From Kiritimatiellota bacterium (GTDB lineage: Bacteria; Verrucomicrobiota; Kiritimatiellia; JAAZAB01), in NCBI GenBank assembly GCA_026398415.1, contig JAPLSY010000078.1, positions 33,904 to 97,903 of the forward strand: 64,000 nucleotides of DNA, written 5' to 3'. The notes below the pieces were generated by a model that was given only the letters and a program-made list of their open reading frames with translations, ran no database searches and was not told the origin of the DNA. Positions within the stretch are counted from its first letter, which is position 1. Every line of letters starts with the position of its first letter. A program made the translations under genes and the position numbers. Positions 19,371-28,100 of the stretch are shown piece after piece.

Positions 19371-20765
19371 TTATGCAGCAGGCACACCGATCAGATACCA
19401 GCATTTGGCCCATTTCGCCTCCGCCCCCGCAAAGTCCCGGCGGCCTAATTCCACACAAATATTGCCGGTCTGGGGGTCTTCGTAAACATGGAAGTTGGAT
19501 AATTCCGTTTTTGGCGTATCGTAGGCCGGGTTCAGGGTATCCAGAACCAGCACGCTTTCCTTGATCAAACCGCAGTTTTTCTCGTCAACCTGTCCGATAA
19601 TCAGCGGGTAACGCGGACAGTTGCCGTCCGGGTTCTCCGGGCAAATATTGCCGATCCAATAAAGCCGGCCGTTTTTTCGGGAACGGATCAGCGTGGAACA
19701 GGCGCTGGGACTGAAGAATGCCGTGCCATCGGAGTAGGTGAAAAGCACCGGTTCGCTCCAGGTCCGGCAGTAATCTTTTGAAAAACTTACCCACTTGTGT
19801 CCGGCAACGGCGGTTTTTTTGTCGCGGCTCCCGGTCCAGGAATATTTGTAACGGCCGCCGGGAAACGCCTCGTATTTGCAAATCCCCCGGTCATTTGAGC
19901 CGCGGGCAACCAGCATGAATTCCCCTTTGCGTTTCAGTTCGACAAGCGTTGGTTCGGAAAGGCCGCGGCTGGAAAGTTGGGCGTCTATGCCCACGCGGCT
20001 GTAATTCCAGGTCAGGTCGCTCCCGTCTTTAAGCCATTGGCCGATAAGCACGCCGGCATAAGCAAAGCCATAGGCATTCAAGGGATTTTCCGGTAAGCCG
20101 TCCTTGTCAAGTACGCTGGAAGTTATCGGCACCATGATCTCGCCGTTGGTGGCACGCACGATTGGTCTGGTATCGTCAACATTGGCGCCATTTTTGTCCG
20201 CCCAAACACCATCCAGGGGATGTGCCGGGTTGTATTGCTTGCCTTGCTGGACAACCGGTTTTAAATCCCCGAAAGTTTTGCCGCCATCTTGGGAGACCCG
20301 GCACCATATTTTGTAGTGTCCGGCCGTTGGGGTGTCGTTAACGCCTGGGCAAAGGAGGCCCAACTGGAAGAGCCATGATTTACCCGGTTCCTGGTAAACA
20401 TTGGCCGAAAGGTGGCGACCGTTATAAAAATAAACGTTTTCGATGCTGTCCCACGGATATGGTGCAGAAATGGTTTTCGGAAATGGGGGCAAGCGCGGCA
20501 GCAGGGCGGTTTCCGGTATCGGTATCGGACGAACATCGGATTGCGGCCCGAAGGGATAGTGAATTTCCCGGTCCAGGATGCGCAAGTCATAATTAGTTGT
20601 GAGCGACGATGTTGCGGCGGCATTGTTTTTGTTGGCTACGACCATGAAGATGCTCCTTGCTGCGCCAATAATCCGTTCCTTTTCATACCGCAGGTCATGG
20701 CCCGATAACCAGAATACGATCAGGACGGCCAGGATGGCGATTATCAAAATGGATTTCTGTTTCAT
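19371..20765 (-). CDS. Chimeric protein: CpaB-type membrane anchor fused to sialidase-like propeller
   Basis: The start ATG 20765 follows AAGGAG. Residues 1-45 match CpaB residues 1-45 at 31 positions and provide an inner-membrane signal anchor. From about residue 60 onward the 464-aa protein is a BNR/sialidase-like six-bladed propeller with Asp-box motifs VSQDGGKTFG and FSKDYCRTWSEP, DDTRPIVRATNGEIMVP, GLSEPTLVELKRKGEFMLVA, and RNGRLYWIGNICPENPDG. Homologous regions suggest an exo-sialidase or another glycosidase fold, but the catalytic Arg triad is not verified. It is outside the usual Tad gene set. The flanks are duplicated (19309-19368 and 20885-20944). Its stop abuts the duplicated segment. 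Confidence 0.8.
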   Translation of the reverse strand: MKQKSILIIAILAVLIVFWLSGHDLRYEKERIIGAARSIFMVVANKNNAAATSSLTTNYDLRILDREIHYPFGPQSDVRPIPIPETALLPRLPPFPKTISAPYPWDSIENVYFYNGRHLSANVYQEPGKSWLFQLGLLCPGVNDTPTAGHYKIWCRVSQDGGKTFGDLKPVVQQGKQYNPAHPLDGVWADKNGANVDDTRPIVRATNGEIMVPITSSVLDKDGLPENPLNAYGFAYAGVLIGQWLKDGSDLTWNYSRVGIDAQLSSRGLSEPTLVELKRKGEFMLVARGSNDRGICKYEAFPGGRYKYSWTGSRDKKTAVAGHKWVSFSKDYCRTWSEPVLFTYSDGTAFFSPSACSTLIRSRKNGRLYWIGNICPENPDGNCPRYPLIIGQVDEKNCGLIKESVLVLDTLNPAYDTPKTELSNFHVYEDPQTGNICVELGRRDFAGAEAKWAKCWYLIGVPAA

Positions 20766-20798
20766 GACCTGCTCCTTACGTATAGGAATTTTGATCTT

Positions 20799-20859
20799 GC
20801 GGTTCTACCGAACCGCCACTACACCCGTATCCGTTGTAGAGGCCGTTCGTGAGAACGGC
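20799..20859. repeat. Two perfect 7-bp hairpins in the spacer before the chimeric gene
   Basis: 20799-20805 pairs with 20810-20816 (GCGGTTC/GAACCGC, loop TACC). 20842-20848 pairs with 20853-20859 (GCCGTTC/GAACGGC, loop GTGA). Both have 4-nt loops and share the GTTC/GAAC closing pairs. Their segment is absent from the otherwise duplicated spacer in front of cpaB. Confidence 0.6.
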
Positions 20860-20897
20860 AAAGTTGCCGAAGACCTTCCTGCGTGTAATTGGATTCA

Positions 20898-21641
20898 TTA
20901 TTCCGTTTTTAGTAGTTTGTGCAACACTGTAATCGTACTTTCGGAACCGGTACCGGACGGGAGCACCAGCAGGGCGCAAAGCGCGGTGCCTTTCTGGTAG
21001 ATTGTCAGGCTCGCGGAGGCGCCGGCGGGATCGAGGCGCGTCCACGCCTGGCTGAGCAGGGTGCTTTCGTAATATTGCTGGACGGCCTCCGGCCTGGCCG
21101 TTGCGACGTAGATTTCCAACTGCATCTGGGATTCCTCGCTGGTCAAGTACGTCTGCACGCGACTGCCAGGGTAGGGCGAGGGATCGCGCAGGCATGGCGC
21201 GGTTGGAGGTCCGCGTGACTTGTCGAAATTTCCCGGTGTCTGGGTCAGCACAAAGAGCATGGTTTGTTCCGGCGTGTTTGGCGCCATCGCCAGGTTTGGC
21301 GCCAGCGCCAGCAAGGTGACAATGGCGCCGCCCTCGCGCAGCCGCGCCCAGCCCAGAGTTTCATTCTGGCGGAAGTTTGAGAGTGTTTTACAGGAAGCAT
21401 AAGCCTGCCGGAGTTTGGTCATCACTGCGCCCAGGGGCTCGTTACAGCCTATGATGGTCAGGTCGCCCTGGCCATCATTGATGCGCACGGAGCTGGTATA
21501 GACCGTTTTCCAGTCGGGTGTGGTCTCCAGCACGGCATGGCCCCGGGCCGCGGGTCGGGTCCAGAACACCTTGGCCGTGGCAGAAAGCGACAGGGCGACT
21601 GCCGCCAGCAAGATGATTACGATAGTTTTATACGTGGTCAT
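20898..21641 (-). CDS. Tad-locus secreted protein of unknown function
   Basis: The start ATG 21641 gives 247 aa with an N-terminal signal sequence (TIVIILLAAVALSLSATA). The mature part has no motif that I recognise. It contains DLTIIGCNEPLGAVMTKL, a Pro-rich middle, then QLEIYVATARPEAVQQYY and a C-terminal strand-rich end. Its position between a TadE-like gene and cpaB suggests a periplasmic accessory role in pilus assembly. The Shine-Dalgarno region is occupied by a heptamer array. The 3' end is duplicated upstream of cpaB. Confidence 0.7.
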   Translation of the reverse strand: MTTYKTIVIILLAAVALSLSATAKVFWTRPAARGHAVLETTPDWKTVYTSSVRINDGQGDLTIIGCNEPLGAVMTKLRQAYASCKTLSNFRQNETLGWARLREGGAIVTLLALAPNLAMAPNTPEQTMLFVLTQTPGNFDKSRGPPTAPCLRDPSPYPGSRVQTYLTSEESQMQLEIYVATARPEAVQQYYESTLLSQAWTRLDPAGASASLTIYQKGTALCALLVLPSGTGSESTITVLHKLLKTE

Positions 21642-21647
21642 TATAGT

Positions 21648-21721
21648 AATTGCTGATTTTTGATTGTTGATTTCTGATTGAAAAACCTGCAATCCGCAAT
21701 CATAAATCCATAATCCGAAAT
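21648..21721. repeat. Heptamer inverted pair (ATTGCTG / GCAATCC type)
   Basis: ATTGCTG-ATTTTTG-ATTGTTG-ATTTCTG-ATTG is followed by GCAATCC-GCAATCA-TAAATCC-ATAATCC. Both have a 7-bp period and opposite sense, in the spacer between the TadE-like gene and the 247-aa gene. Confidence 0.65.
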
Positions 21722-21723
21722 TA

Positions 21724-22350
21724 TTAGTAGATTCCCTTCGTCCAAACCAGCCAGGCCTCGCTTTCCACCTCCAGCGTGGAGCGGACATACACCAGGCGAC
21801 GGATTACCGGCAAAATCGAAACGGATTCAGATGCTTCCCCCTTGACCAGAAAAAAATCTCCGGCCGGGTTCGCTGACGCCTCCAGCGTTGACAGCGCGTT
21901 AACCGGCGCATTGGGCACCCGTTCCAGATGGGCTTGCCCGGCGAGTTCGCCGGGTAATGTGGCGGCATTGCTGGTGACCAGTGCCATATCGTCGTGCGTA
22001 TATCGTCGCAGGTCGGGTCCCTGAAACCAGTCGGAAATGAGCGACACCGTCTCAATGGCCGGGCGCCCATCTGCCATGGCAAGCTGGCCGGCAGCCGCGC
22101 GCGCGGCGATCATGGTACGTGTATGCGCATGCGTCAGTTGGCCAATTTGAATCAAGCCCGTCAAGAGCACAAGCATAACCACCATGCTTACCATGAATTC
22201 CACCATGGCCTGGCCACGGGAAGGACAGACGACAGACGACAGACGGCAGACGACGGATGACGAATGACGAACGGAGCGTGTTGCCTTCCTCCATCTGTCA
22301 TCTGCCTTCCGGCACACTGACCGCTGACCGCTGACCGCTGACTTCAGCAT
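21724..22350 (-). CDS. TadE-like pseudopilin with heptamer-encoded leader
   Basis: The start ATG 22350 follows GAGG by about 9 nt. The first 46 or so residues (SSVVCRLSSVVCPSRG at their end) are encoded by 7-bp-period repeats and read as 7-residue near-repeats. They end at a prepilin-peptidase-type site, SRG/QAMVEF, followed by the hydrophobic helix MVSMVVMLVLLTGLIQIG. The remaining 140 aa have TadE-like features. The product is probably a minor pilin or pilus-tip protein, cleaved in the leader. Confidence 0.75.
   Translation of the reverse strand: MLKSAVSGQRSVCRKADDRWRKATRSVRHSSSVVCRLSSVVCPSRGQAMVEFMVSMVVMLVLLTGLIQIGQLTHAHTRTMIAARAAAGQLAMADGRPAIETVSLISDWFQGPDLRRYTHDDMALVTSNAATLPGELAGQAHLERVPNAPVNALSTLEASANPAGDFFLVKGEASESVSILPVIRRLVYVRSTLEVESEAWLVWTKGIY
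22224..22350. repeat. Heptamer arrays inside the 5' end of the TadE-like gene
   Basis: Units of the type GACAGAC/GACGACA (22224-22275) are followed by opposite-sense CATCTGT/CATCTGC units, then three GACCGCT copies (22317-22340). All have a 7-bp period. On the minus strand they are the coding sequence for the leader peptide. Confidence 0.8.
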
Positions 22351-22361
22351 TCTACATTTCC

Positions 22362-23876
22362 TCAGTGTCCCCGGCGGGTGCCGCCGTGTTCGCCCGGACC
22401 GCCTGCAGGGGGTATGCAGGGATGGTTTGTGTCGTTCAACCAGTCAATGCCCTGCTGGCGGAAAGCCGGGTCCTCCCAGGTCTGCAGTTGCTGGCAATAC
22501 CAGCAGTCGGCCTCCAGGCCGGCTTGGCCGCTTTGCATATAGGTTGGCAGATGATCCTGGGTGTGCCGGCGCCAGTCCAGATCGTAGGCGCCGATATTGG
22601 ACCCCGTAGCGGCGTCCACGGGAATCAGACGCACATTTTGAAATGCCGGCAGGACTATGGCGTAGGCATCGGGGCGCACGCGGATGGTGTCATTGGTGAG
22701 GTATCCGAATGGCTTGGCCGCGGCCGTCCAGGTCACGGTACCGCCGGCCGCGGCGGATTGGGTCAGGCGTGTGGCGCTGGGCGAGGACCGGATTAAAAAA
22801 GGCTGTATGCTGGGAAAGGCGGCGGGCAGGCGCGAATCAGGTTGAGCTTCCACGCGGATGACCGCATCGGCGCCGGCGTAATCGTATTCCGGTTTCACCT
22901 GTAAGGGGAGGATCGGGAAATCGTTGGCTGGCGCAAGTGCCGACCAGGATGTCCAGGCATACCCATACCAGGTGTTGGTGATGCCGGCAACTTCATTGGA
23001 GATTGTATCCGTGCTGAGCGCGCGTTCGGCGCGGAGGCGGTTCATGCGCGCAACTGTTTCGGCGCCTCCCGGCAGAATGGTCGTGAACGGGAGCAGGCCG
23101 AGCCCGAACACTTCGCAGTTATGGGTATTAGCTGGATCGGCGGCCGGCAGACCAGGCCAATATTGATAATCGGCATAGGATTGCAAGGTGGTCAGGCCGT
23201 GCCAGTAAAACCAGCACCAGTCAAGGCCGGCCACCGCCTCGTAAAAATTACGGGACAGGAGCCAATGGCTGTCGGTGGAATCGGTATAATACCACGTGTT
23301 GTCGGGACCGGCGGCCACCCCCTGGCCCGCGATATTGGCGAGCATGCCGCTGTATTCCGACCAGGCGCCGGCATAGGGTTCGGGGAAGCGATTGGTATCG
23401 GCAGCGTAATAGGACAGCACGAGGTCCGCATGCGCGATCAGGTTGGCGGTATAATCCGGGTTGGCGTAAACGCGATTGTTTTTCGCCGCCTGTTGGGATG
23501 CCAGCAGGCCGACCAAGGGGCCCACAAAGCAGAGGCGCGCCTGCACGTCCGTTATCTGCGCCGCGGCGGCTGTGTCGCCGCGGCTTAAGGCCAACGCCTG
23601 GAGAATGTTCAGGTCGCCGATCAGGTTAAGCGAAATGCCCTGCCAGCGCGCCGCGGCCAGTGCTGCGGCGTCGCCGGCGTTTTGCGTGCGTGCCTTGAGA
23701 TGTAACACCGTGTGCACATCGAAAATCCAGACAATCACCACGGCCAGAATTATCAGCGCCATGATCATGAAAATCATGGTTTGTCCGGCGGTCGATTGGC
23801 CGGTGGCCGGCGTGGCGGACTGGCCAAGCATGACGTAACCGTAGGCGCGATGATGTGATTGAAGGGAAGGCGTCAT
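22362..23876 (-). CDS. TadG-like pilus-assembly protein
   Basis: The 504-aa product has a short N-terminal leader ending in STAGQTMIFM, then the membrane helix IMALIILAVVIVWIFDVHTV and HLKARTQNAGDAAALAAAR. The latter resembles the start of TadG and 'putative Flp pilus-assembly' proteins (x-Q-x-A-A-D-A-A-A-L-A-A-A). The long external part is rich in Trp and Tyr and has no recognised enzyme domain. ATG 23876 lies 3 bp after the preceding stop. The C-terminus is Gly/Pro/His-rich (PPAGGPGEHGGTRRGH). Confidence 0.75.
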   Translation of the reverse strand: MTPSLQSHHRAYGYVMLGQSATPATGQSTAGQTMIFMIMALIILAVVIVWIFDVHTVLHLKARTQNAGDAAALAAARWQGISLNLIGDLNILQALALSRGDTAAAAQITDVQARLCFVGPLVGLLASQQAAKNNRVYANPDYTANLIAHADLVLSYYAADTNRFPEPYAGAWSEYSGMLANIAGQGVAAGPDNTWYYTDSTDSHWLLSRNFYEAVAGLDWCWFYWHGLTTLQSYADYQYWPGLPAADPANTHNCEVFGLGLLPFTTILPGGAETVARMNRLRAERALSTDTISNEVAGITNTWYGYAWTSWSALAPANDFPILPLQVKPEYDYAGADAVIRVEAQPDSRLPAAFPSIQPFLIRSSPSATRLTQSAAAGGTVTWTAAAKPFGYLTNDTIRVRPDAYAIVLPAFQNVRLIPVDAATGSNIGAYDLDWRRHTQDHLPTYMQSGQAGLEADCWYCQQLQTWEDPAFRQQGIDWLNDTNHPCIPPAGGPGEHGGTRRGH

Positions 23877-23878
23877 GA

Positions 23879-24520
23879 TTATTGCAAATAAAGCGGATAA
23901 TGGTTTTCAATGTCCGCCACGCCTTGCATCGGAACGGCGGACGCAGAAGAAAACGCTTTGAACACGTTGGAAAAGAACATCAGGGGCACTGCCTGGTTTA
24001 CCTCGAAATGCAGGATGTCGGCGTCCGGCGCCGGACAAGACCAGGAAATCGTATCCCAAAGCGCGTAATTCAAGATGAAGTTGAGTTCCCATTCGTCGCT
24101 CTGCAGATAATGGGGAATACGCGGCGATTCGTGGCTGGTCCATTGGACCCATGGTCCCCCGCCCGAGGGCTCGGGGAAGGTCAGTGCGCCGGCATTGGCG
24201 ATGGCGCCGATGCGCACGGTTTTAGCTACCATGAAATCATTGAAGCCGACGGCCTTGGCGCGCGCCCCGCGTCCAGCGGCGTAATCCATGATTTCCTGGG
24301 CCAGGAACAACTGGGCCAGTTGGAAGAGGCCCATCAGCAGGAGACAAATCAGGCCGATCACGATGCAGGATTCAATCAGGGCTTGGCCGCGGGAAGAAAT
24401 TAAGAATGCAGAATGCAGAATGCAGAATGACTGATGCTCGGGGTCTGTCTTTTTCTCCGTTCCGTCGTCTGCTGTCTGGCCTCTTCCCTGTTTCTGCATT
24501 CTGCATTCGGCATTCTGCAT
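23879..24520 (-). CDS. TadE-like pseudopilin with heptamer-encoded leader
   Basis: The start ATG 24520 is chosen behind GGGAAG, giving 213 aa. An in-frame start at 24610 would overlap the pilin gene more. The leader of about 47 residues (MQNAECRMQKQGRGQ, then FCILHSAFLISSRG) is encoded by GCAGAAT- and CATTCTG-type heptamers. SRG/QALIES starts the helix CIVIGLICLLLMGLFQLAQL, followed by AQEIMDYAAGRGARA, a common TadE pattern. It is a minor pilin, probably processed by the prepilin peptidase. Confidence 0.75.
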   Translation of the reverse strand: MQNAECRMQKQGRGQTADDGTEKKTDPEHQSFCILHSAFLISSRGQALIESCIVIGLICLLLMGLFQLAQLFLAQEIMDYAAGRGARAKAVGFNDFMVAKTVRIGAIANAGALTFPEPSGGGPWVQWTSHESPRIPHYLQSDEWELNFILNYALWDTISWSCPAPDADILHFEVNQAVPLMFFSNVFKAFSSASAVPMQGVADIENHYPLYLQ

Positions 24521-24521
24521 T
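24402..24521. repeat. Heptamer arrays, unit GCAGAAT and inverse
   Basis: The left block 24402-24430 (AGAATGC units) and right block 24491-24521 (ATTCTGC units) are inverted with respect to each other. Between them lies a third block of GTCGTCT/GCTGTCT units. All have a 7-bp period and are translated as the TadE-like leader. Confidence 0.8.
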
Positions 24522-24536
24522 TTTTCAGCTTCCCAC

Positions 24537-24770
24537 TCAGGGAGTAGTTCCGGTGCCCAGGGTTTTGAGATAGTCCGCCGATTTTGTTTGCGTAGCGGTA
24601 TCAACTTCACTCTGGTCTCCGCCCAGGTCCGTGACGGCGCCGCCGATCATGGCGCGAATCCGGTCGCCGAACAGACCGAAAACCGCAAGCGCCGCCAATG
24701 CGATAATGGCGACGATAATGATATATTCGGTCATAGCCTGGCCATGCTTGCCTTTACGTATGCGATTCAT
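24537..24770 (-). CDS. flp: Flp-type major pilin
   Basis: The 77-aa product starts at ATG 24770 behind AGGAGG. A short basic leader, MNRIRKGKHG, is followed by the processing site G/QAMTEY, with Glu5 of the mature pilin. The helix YIIIVAIIALAALAVFGLFG follows, then a short hydrophilic end. This is the standard architecture of Flp/Tad pilins. Its leader is free of heptamer repeats, unlike its neighbours. Confidence 0.9.
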   Translation of the reverse strand: MNRIRKGKHGQAMTEYIIIVAIIALAALAVFGLFGDRIRAMIGGAVTDLGGDQSEVDTATQTKSADYLKTLGTGTTP

Positions 24771-24803
24771 AGTGTGTCCTCCTTCGTTATTAGGTATTTG
24801 GCG

Positions 24804-25094
24804 TTAAGGATACTCCGACGATACCAGCGCCAAAATCCGCCCGCCGTATTCTCTAAACGTACCGAAAAAAACCGTCAGAATGCCCAAGGAGGCCATGAGC
24901 AATCCCGCGATAATGATATATTCCGCCATGGCCTGGCCGCGGGAAGAAATGAAGAATGATAAATGACGAATGGCGAATGACAAACGAAAGGTTTGGCCTT
25001 CATTCCTCCGATCGCTGACTTCTTCATTCTTCATTCGCCATTGACCATTGACCATTGACCATTGACCATTGACCATTGACCATTGACCCTGCAC
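24804..25094 (-). CDS. Flp-like pilin with heptamer-encoded leader
   Basis: The mature part is SRG/QAMAEYIIIAGLLMASLGIL followed by a short end (GGRILALVSSEYP), a second Flp-type pilin. The 50-residue leader is encoded by heptamers. From ATG 25094 it reads MQGQWSMVNGQWSMVNGQW, a 7-residue repeat, and then mixed units. A TTG further in (about 24986), behind GGAGG/GAAGG, is an alternative start giving a leader of about 16 residues. The start is therefore unsure. It is the first gene of the minus-strand Tad operon. Confidence 0.7.
   Translation of the reverse strand: MQGQWSMVNGQWSMVNGQWRMKNEEVSDRRNEGQTFRLSFAIRHLSFFISSRGQAMAEYIIIAGLLMASLGILTVFFGTFREYGGRILALVSSEYP
24950..25086. repeat. Heptamer arrays including seven perfect CCATTGA copies
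   Basis: CCATTGA is repeated seven times without error at 25038-25086. 24950-25037 holds degenerate GAAGAAT/GAATGAC units and their inverse (TTCATTC). No spacers occur, so this is not a CRISPR. Confidence 0.9.
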
Positions 25095-25114
25095 ATGATT
25101 GCCTATATGCTATT

Positions 25115-25143
25115 AATTAAACCAGATAGGCTTATAAAGTCAA
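25115..25143 (-). promoter_or_regulatory. Candidate promoter of the Tad operon
   Basis: On the minus strand TTGACT (25143-25138) is separated by 17 bp from TTAATT (25120-25115). It lies in the divergent spacer between the pilin operon and the kinase gene. Confidence 0.45.
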
Positions 25144-25182
25144 TCATAGAACGGCTTGATTGTGAACGTCCAGGTTTTCCCG

Positions 25183-28100
25183 ATGGATACCCCGAAAATT
25201 CCCGGATACGATATACTGGCACCTTTACCGCAGGGTGGCATGAGCGCCGTGTTTAAGGCACGCCAGGTTTCGTTGGACCGTGTGGTGGTCATCAAGATAC
25301 TGCCGCCCTCCATGGCGGCCGATGGGGTGGATATCGCAAAATTCCTGGCCGAAGCCAAGATCACGGCCCAATTGAAGCATCCGAATATTGTCCAGGTGTA
25401 CGATTTTGGTAAATCACCGGACGGTATTTATTACTTTGTAATGGAATTTATTTCCGGCTATAGCGTGGCGGATTGGATCCGGCGGAAAACAAGTCTTTCC
25501 GTGAAAGACACCCTGTTGTGCGCGCACTGCGTGGCCGAAGCGTTAAGCTATGCCTGGAACACCTTTGGCATCGTGCATTGCGATATCAAGCCCGATAATG
25601 TGATGATCGACGGCGACGGTACCGTCAAGGTTGCCGATCTCGGTTTGGCCCGCAGTGTACGTTCGGTCATGGACAAAGCCAAATTCGGCACGGGTATTGT
25701 AGTTGGAACGCCTCATTATATTTCCCCCGAACAATCGCAGGGCTTACTCGAATTGGATTGCCGCGCCGACATCTATTCCCTCGGCGCCATGCTGTATCAC
25801 TGCCTGACCGGGAAAATGCCATTTGAGGGTCTGCCGCTTCTGGAAATCATGGATTGCCAGATTACCGATCAGATTCCGGATCTTGTGGATCTCCAGCCGC
25901 ACGCCTCCATGTCCGTGGCCTGCCTGATTGAAAAAATGATGGCCAAAAACCCTGCCAACCGCCAGAAAGACTGGCCGGAAGTCATCCGTGACATGATCCG
26001 CGCGCGTTCGGAACTGCTTCCGGAAGGACCCATGTCACCGGCAGGCGCCAGTACCATGAAGTGTTGTTTGGCGCGCGAACAATACTTGAAGGAACTAGAC
26101 GCATTGGCGCATACCGTCCCCGTGCATAAGCTCGCAGAGTCGGCGCCGGCCGCGGCGCCGTTGCCTTATATTCTTGCCCAGCCCCGGCAGTGGATAAAAC
26201 CGGAATGGTTGGCAGCCGTGATTATGGTCCTGGCCTTAGCCGTGCCCTGCCTGCTCGTGGTGAATATGCTCGTAAAGCCCAAGTCGGCCGCACCTTTGCA
26301 GGACAGTCCGCCAGGCTTTGCGGCGCGACTGAGTTCGTCGTTCGATCCAGAGGCGCTCGACGGGCCGAAGGAGGAAGCCTTGGCCCAGCACCGGTTAGAA
26401 GCGGCATCGCAATGGTACCGGACGAATCCCGGTCAATACAATGAAGCCATCCAGAAATTTGCAATGATCGCCGTGCAATCAAAAGGCACTCATTATGCCC
26501 AGGTGACCGAGGACGAAATCGCACGCATCAGGGAACAGAAGCGCGCGGCCATGGCCGCGGATATGAAAGCCCTGCACGACAATGTTCAGCCCCTGTTGGA
26601 CCGGCAGAAATGGCAGGAGGCGGCCAAACTGTTCGAGCAGTACGCGGGACCGTTCAAGGCCGAGACCGAGGCGGAACGAAAGACCAAAGTCCAGGAATGG
26701 CTGGACCGGGATAAGGGCCAACAGGCGGAGATTGACAAGACCGTCGAAGAACAGAAACGGCAATGGCAGGGCATCCTGAACGATGTTGCCGCGTGCCTGG
26801 TGGATGGCAATCCCGGCGCCGCGCTGGCGGTGGTCCAGCAGGCCACTAATCAGGCCGCATTGGCGGCAAACCGGTCCGACCTGCTGACGCTGGCAAGCAT
26901 GCTGGCCGAAGCCGGCCGCGCGGATCAGCGCCTGCTGGATTCGTTCCGGTCACAAAAGGGTCAGGAAGTTGTCGTCGCCCTGACCAATGGGCCGGAACGC
27001 CTGGTGGTGCGGGATGTGCAGGACGACACGATCCTGGTGGAAAAAATTATCGTCGTCAGCGCCGGTCAGATCGGACAGTCAAAAGCAATCCGACTGCAGG
27101 ATTTGTCCCTCGAGGAAAAGCAAGCCCGACTCGGAACCAATACGACGCCGGACATGTCCCTGGTGTACGGGTTGATGGCCCTGCGCGATGGAAACTGGGC
27201 CGCGGCCGAGACCGCATGGAGTCAAGCTGGTCCGTTCCTTTCGGTGCCGCTGATGGCCAAACTGCAAAAGCGTAAAAACCGTCAGCGCGAAGAGCAGGCC
27301 CAAAGCGATTTCATCCTGCTGTTGCGCGACGCGCAGGTGGAGACGACCGGCTTGTCCGGCAAGAAGGAAGAACTTTTGCCCGGCTGCGAAGTATGCCTGG
27401 CGGCCATCTATCAGAAAAAATATTCACCGCAAACGGCCAAGGTTCTGGCCAAAAGCGTGGCCGGTTACGAGGAGCAATACGGGCCGACAGAATTTGCGAA
27501 GGCTTACGCACCGGCCTTGGCGGCCTTAAAGCAGGCACCGGTGAGCGCCGCGGATTCGAACGAGACCGTTCGCGCGGAAAACGCACCGGCCACGGTCAGG
27601 GCCACTCATCCAGATGGCGCGGCCGTGCGCCAGGAGTTGCTTGACCGGAATCCTGGCCTGACCACGTTCAATGTTTCGCTCATGACCGATGGCGAAGACA
27701 AAATTGTACGGGCCGAACTGATTACCGCGAATTTGAAGGATATCAAGCCGTTGGCCGACCTGCCGGATTTGCGTGCAGTCGTGTGCACCGTTTCGCGCCC
27801 GGACGAATGGCGCGAACCGTCGGTTAAGGCGCCACTGAGCGATCTGACGCCGCTCAAGGGATTGCCTTTGCGGGAAGTGTGTGTCAGTAACACGCGGGTC
27901 AAGGACCTTTCACCGCTGACCGGCATGCTGCTGACCAAGCTCGACTTGAACGGCACATGCGTCACGGATTTGTCAATCTTAAAAGGCATGCCTCTGCGGG
28001 ATCTGACGCTCAGCCATCTGAACATTCGGGATATTAAGCCGCTGGCTGGTCTGCCGCTGGAGTACCTGGATATCAGTTACACGGAGGTATCCGATCTGGC

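Noticed and set aside
25038..25086. Seven CCATTGA copies as a CRISPR-like array
   Set aside because: The units are contiguous 7-mers with no spacers, and there are no cas genes.
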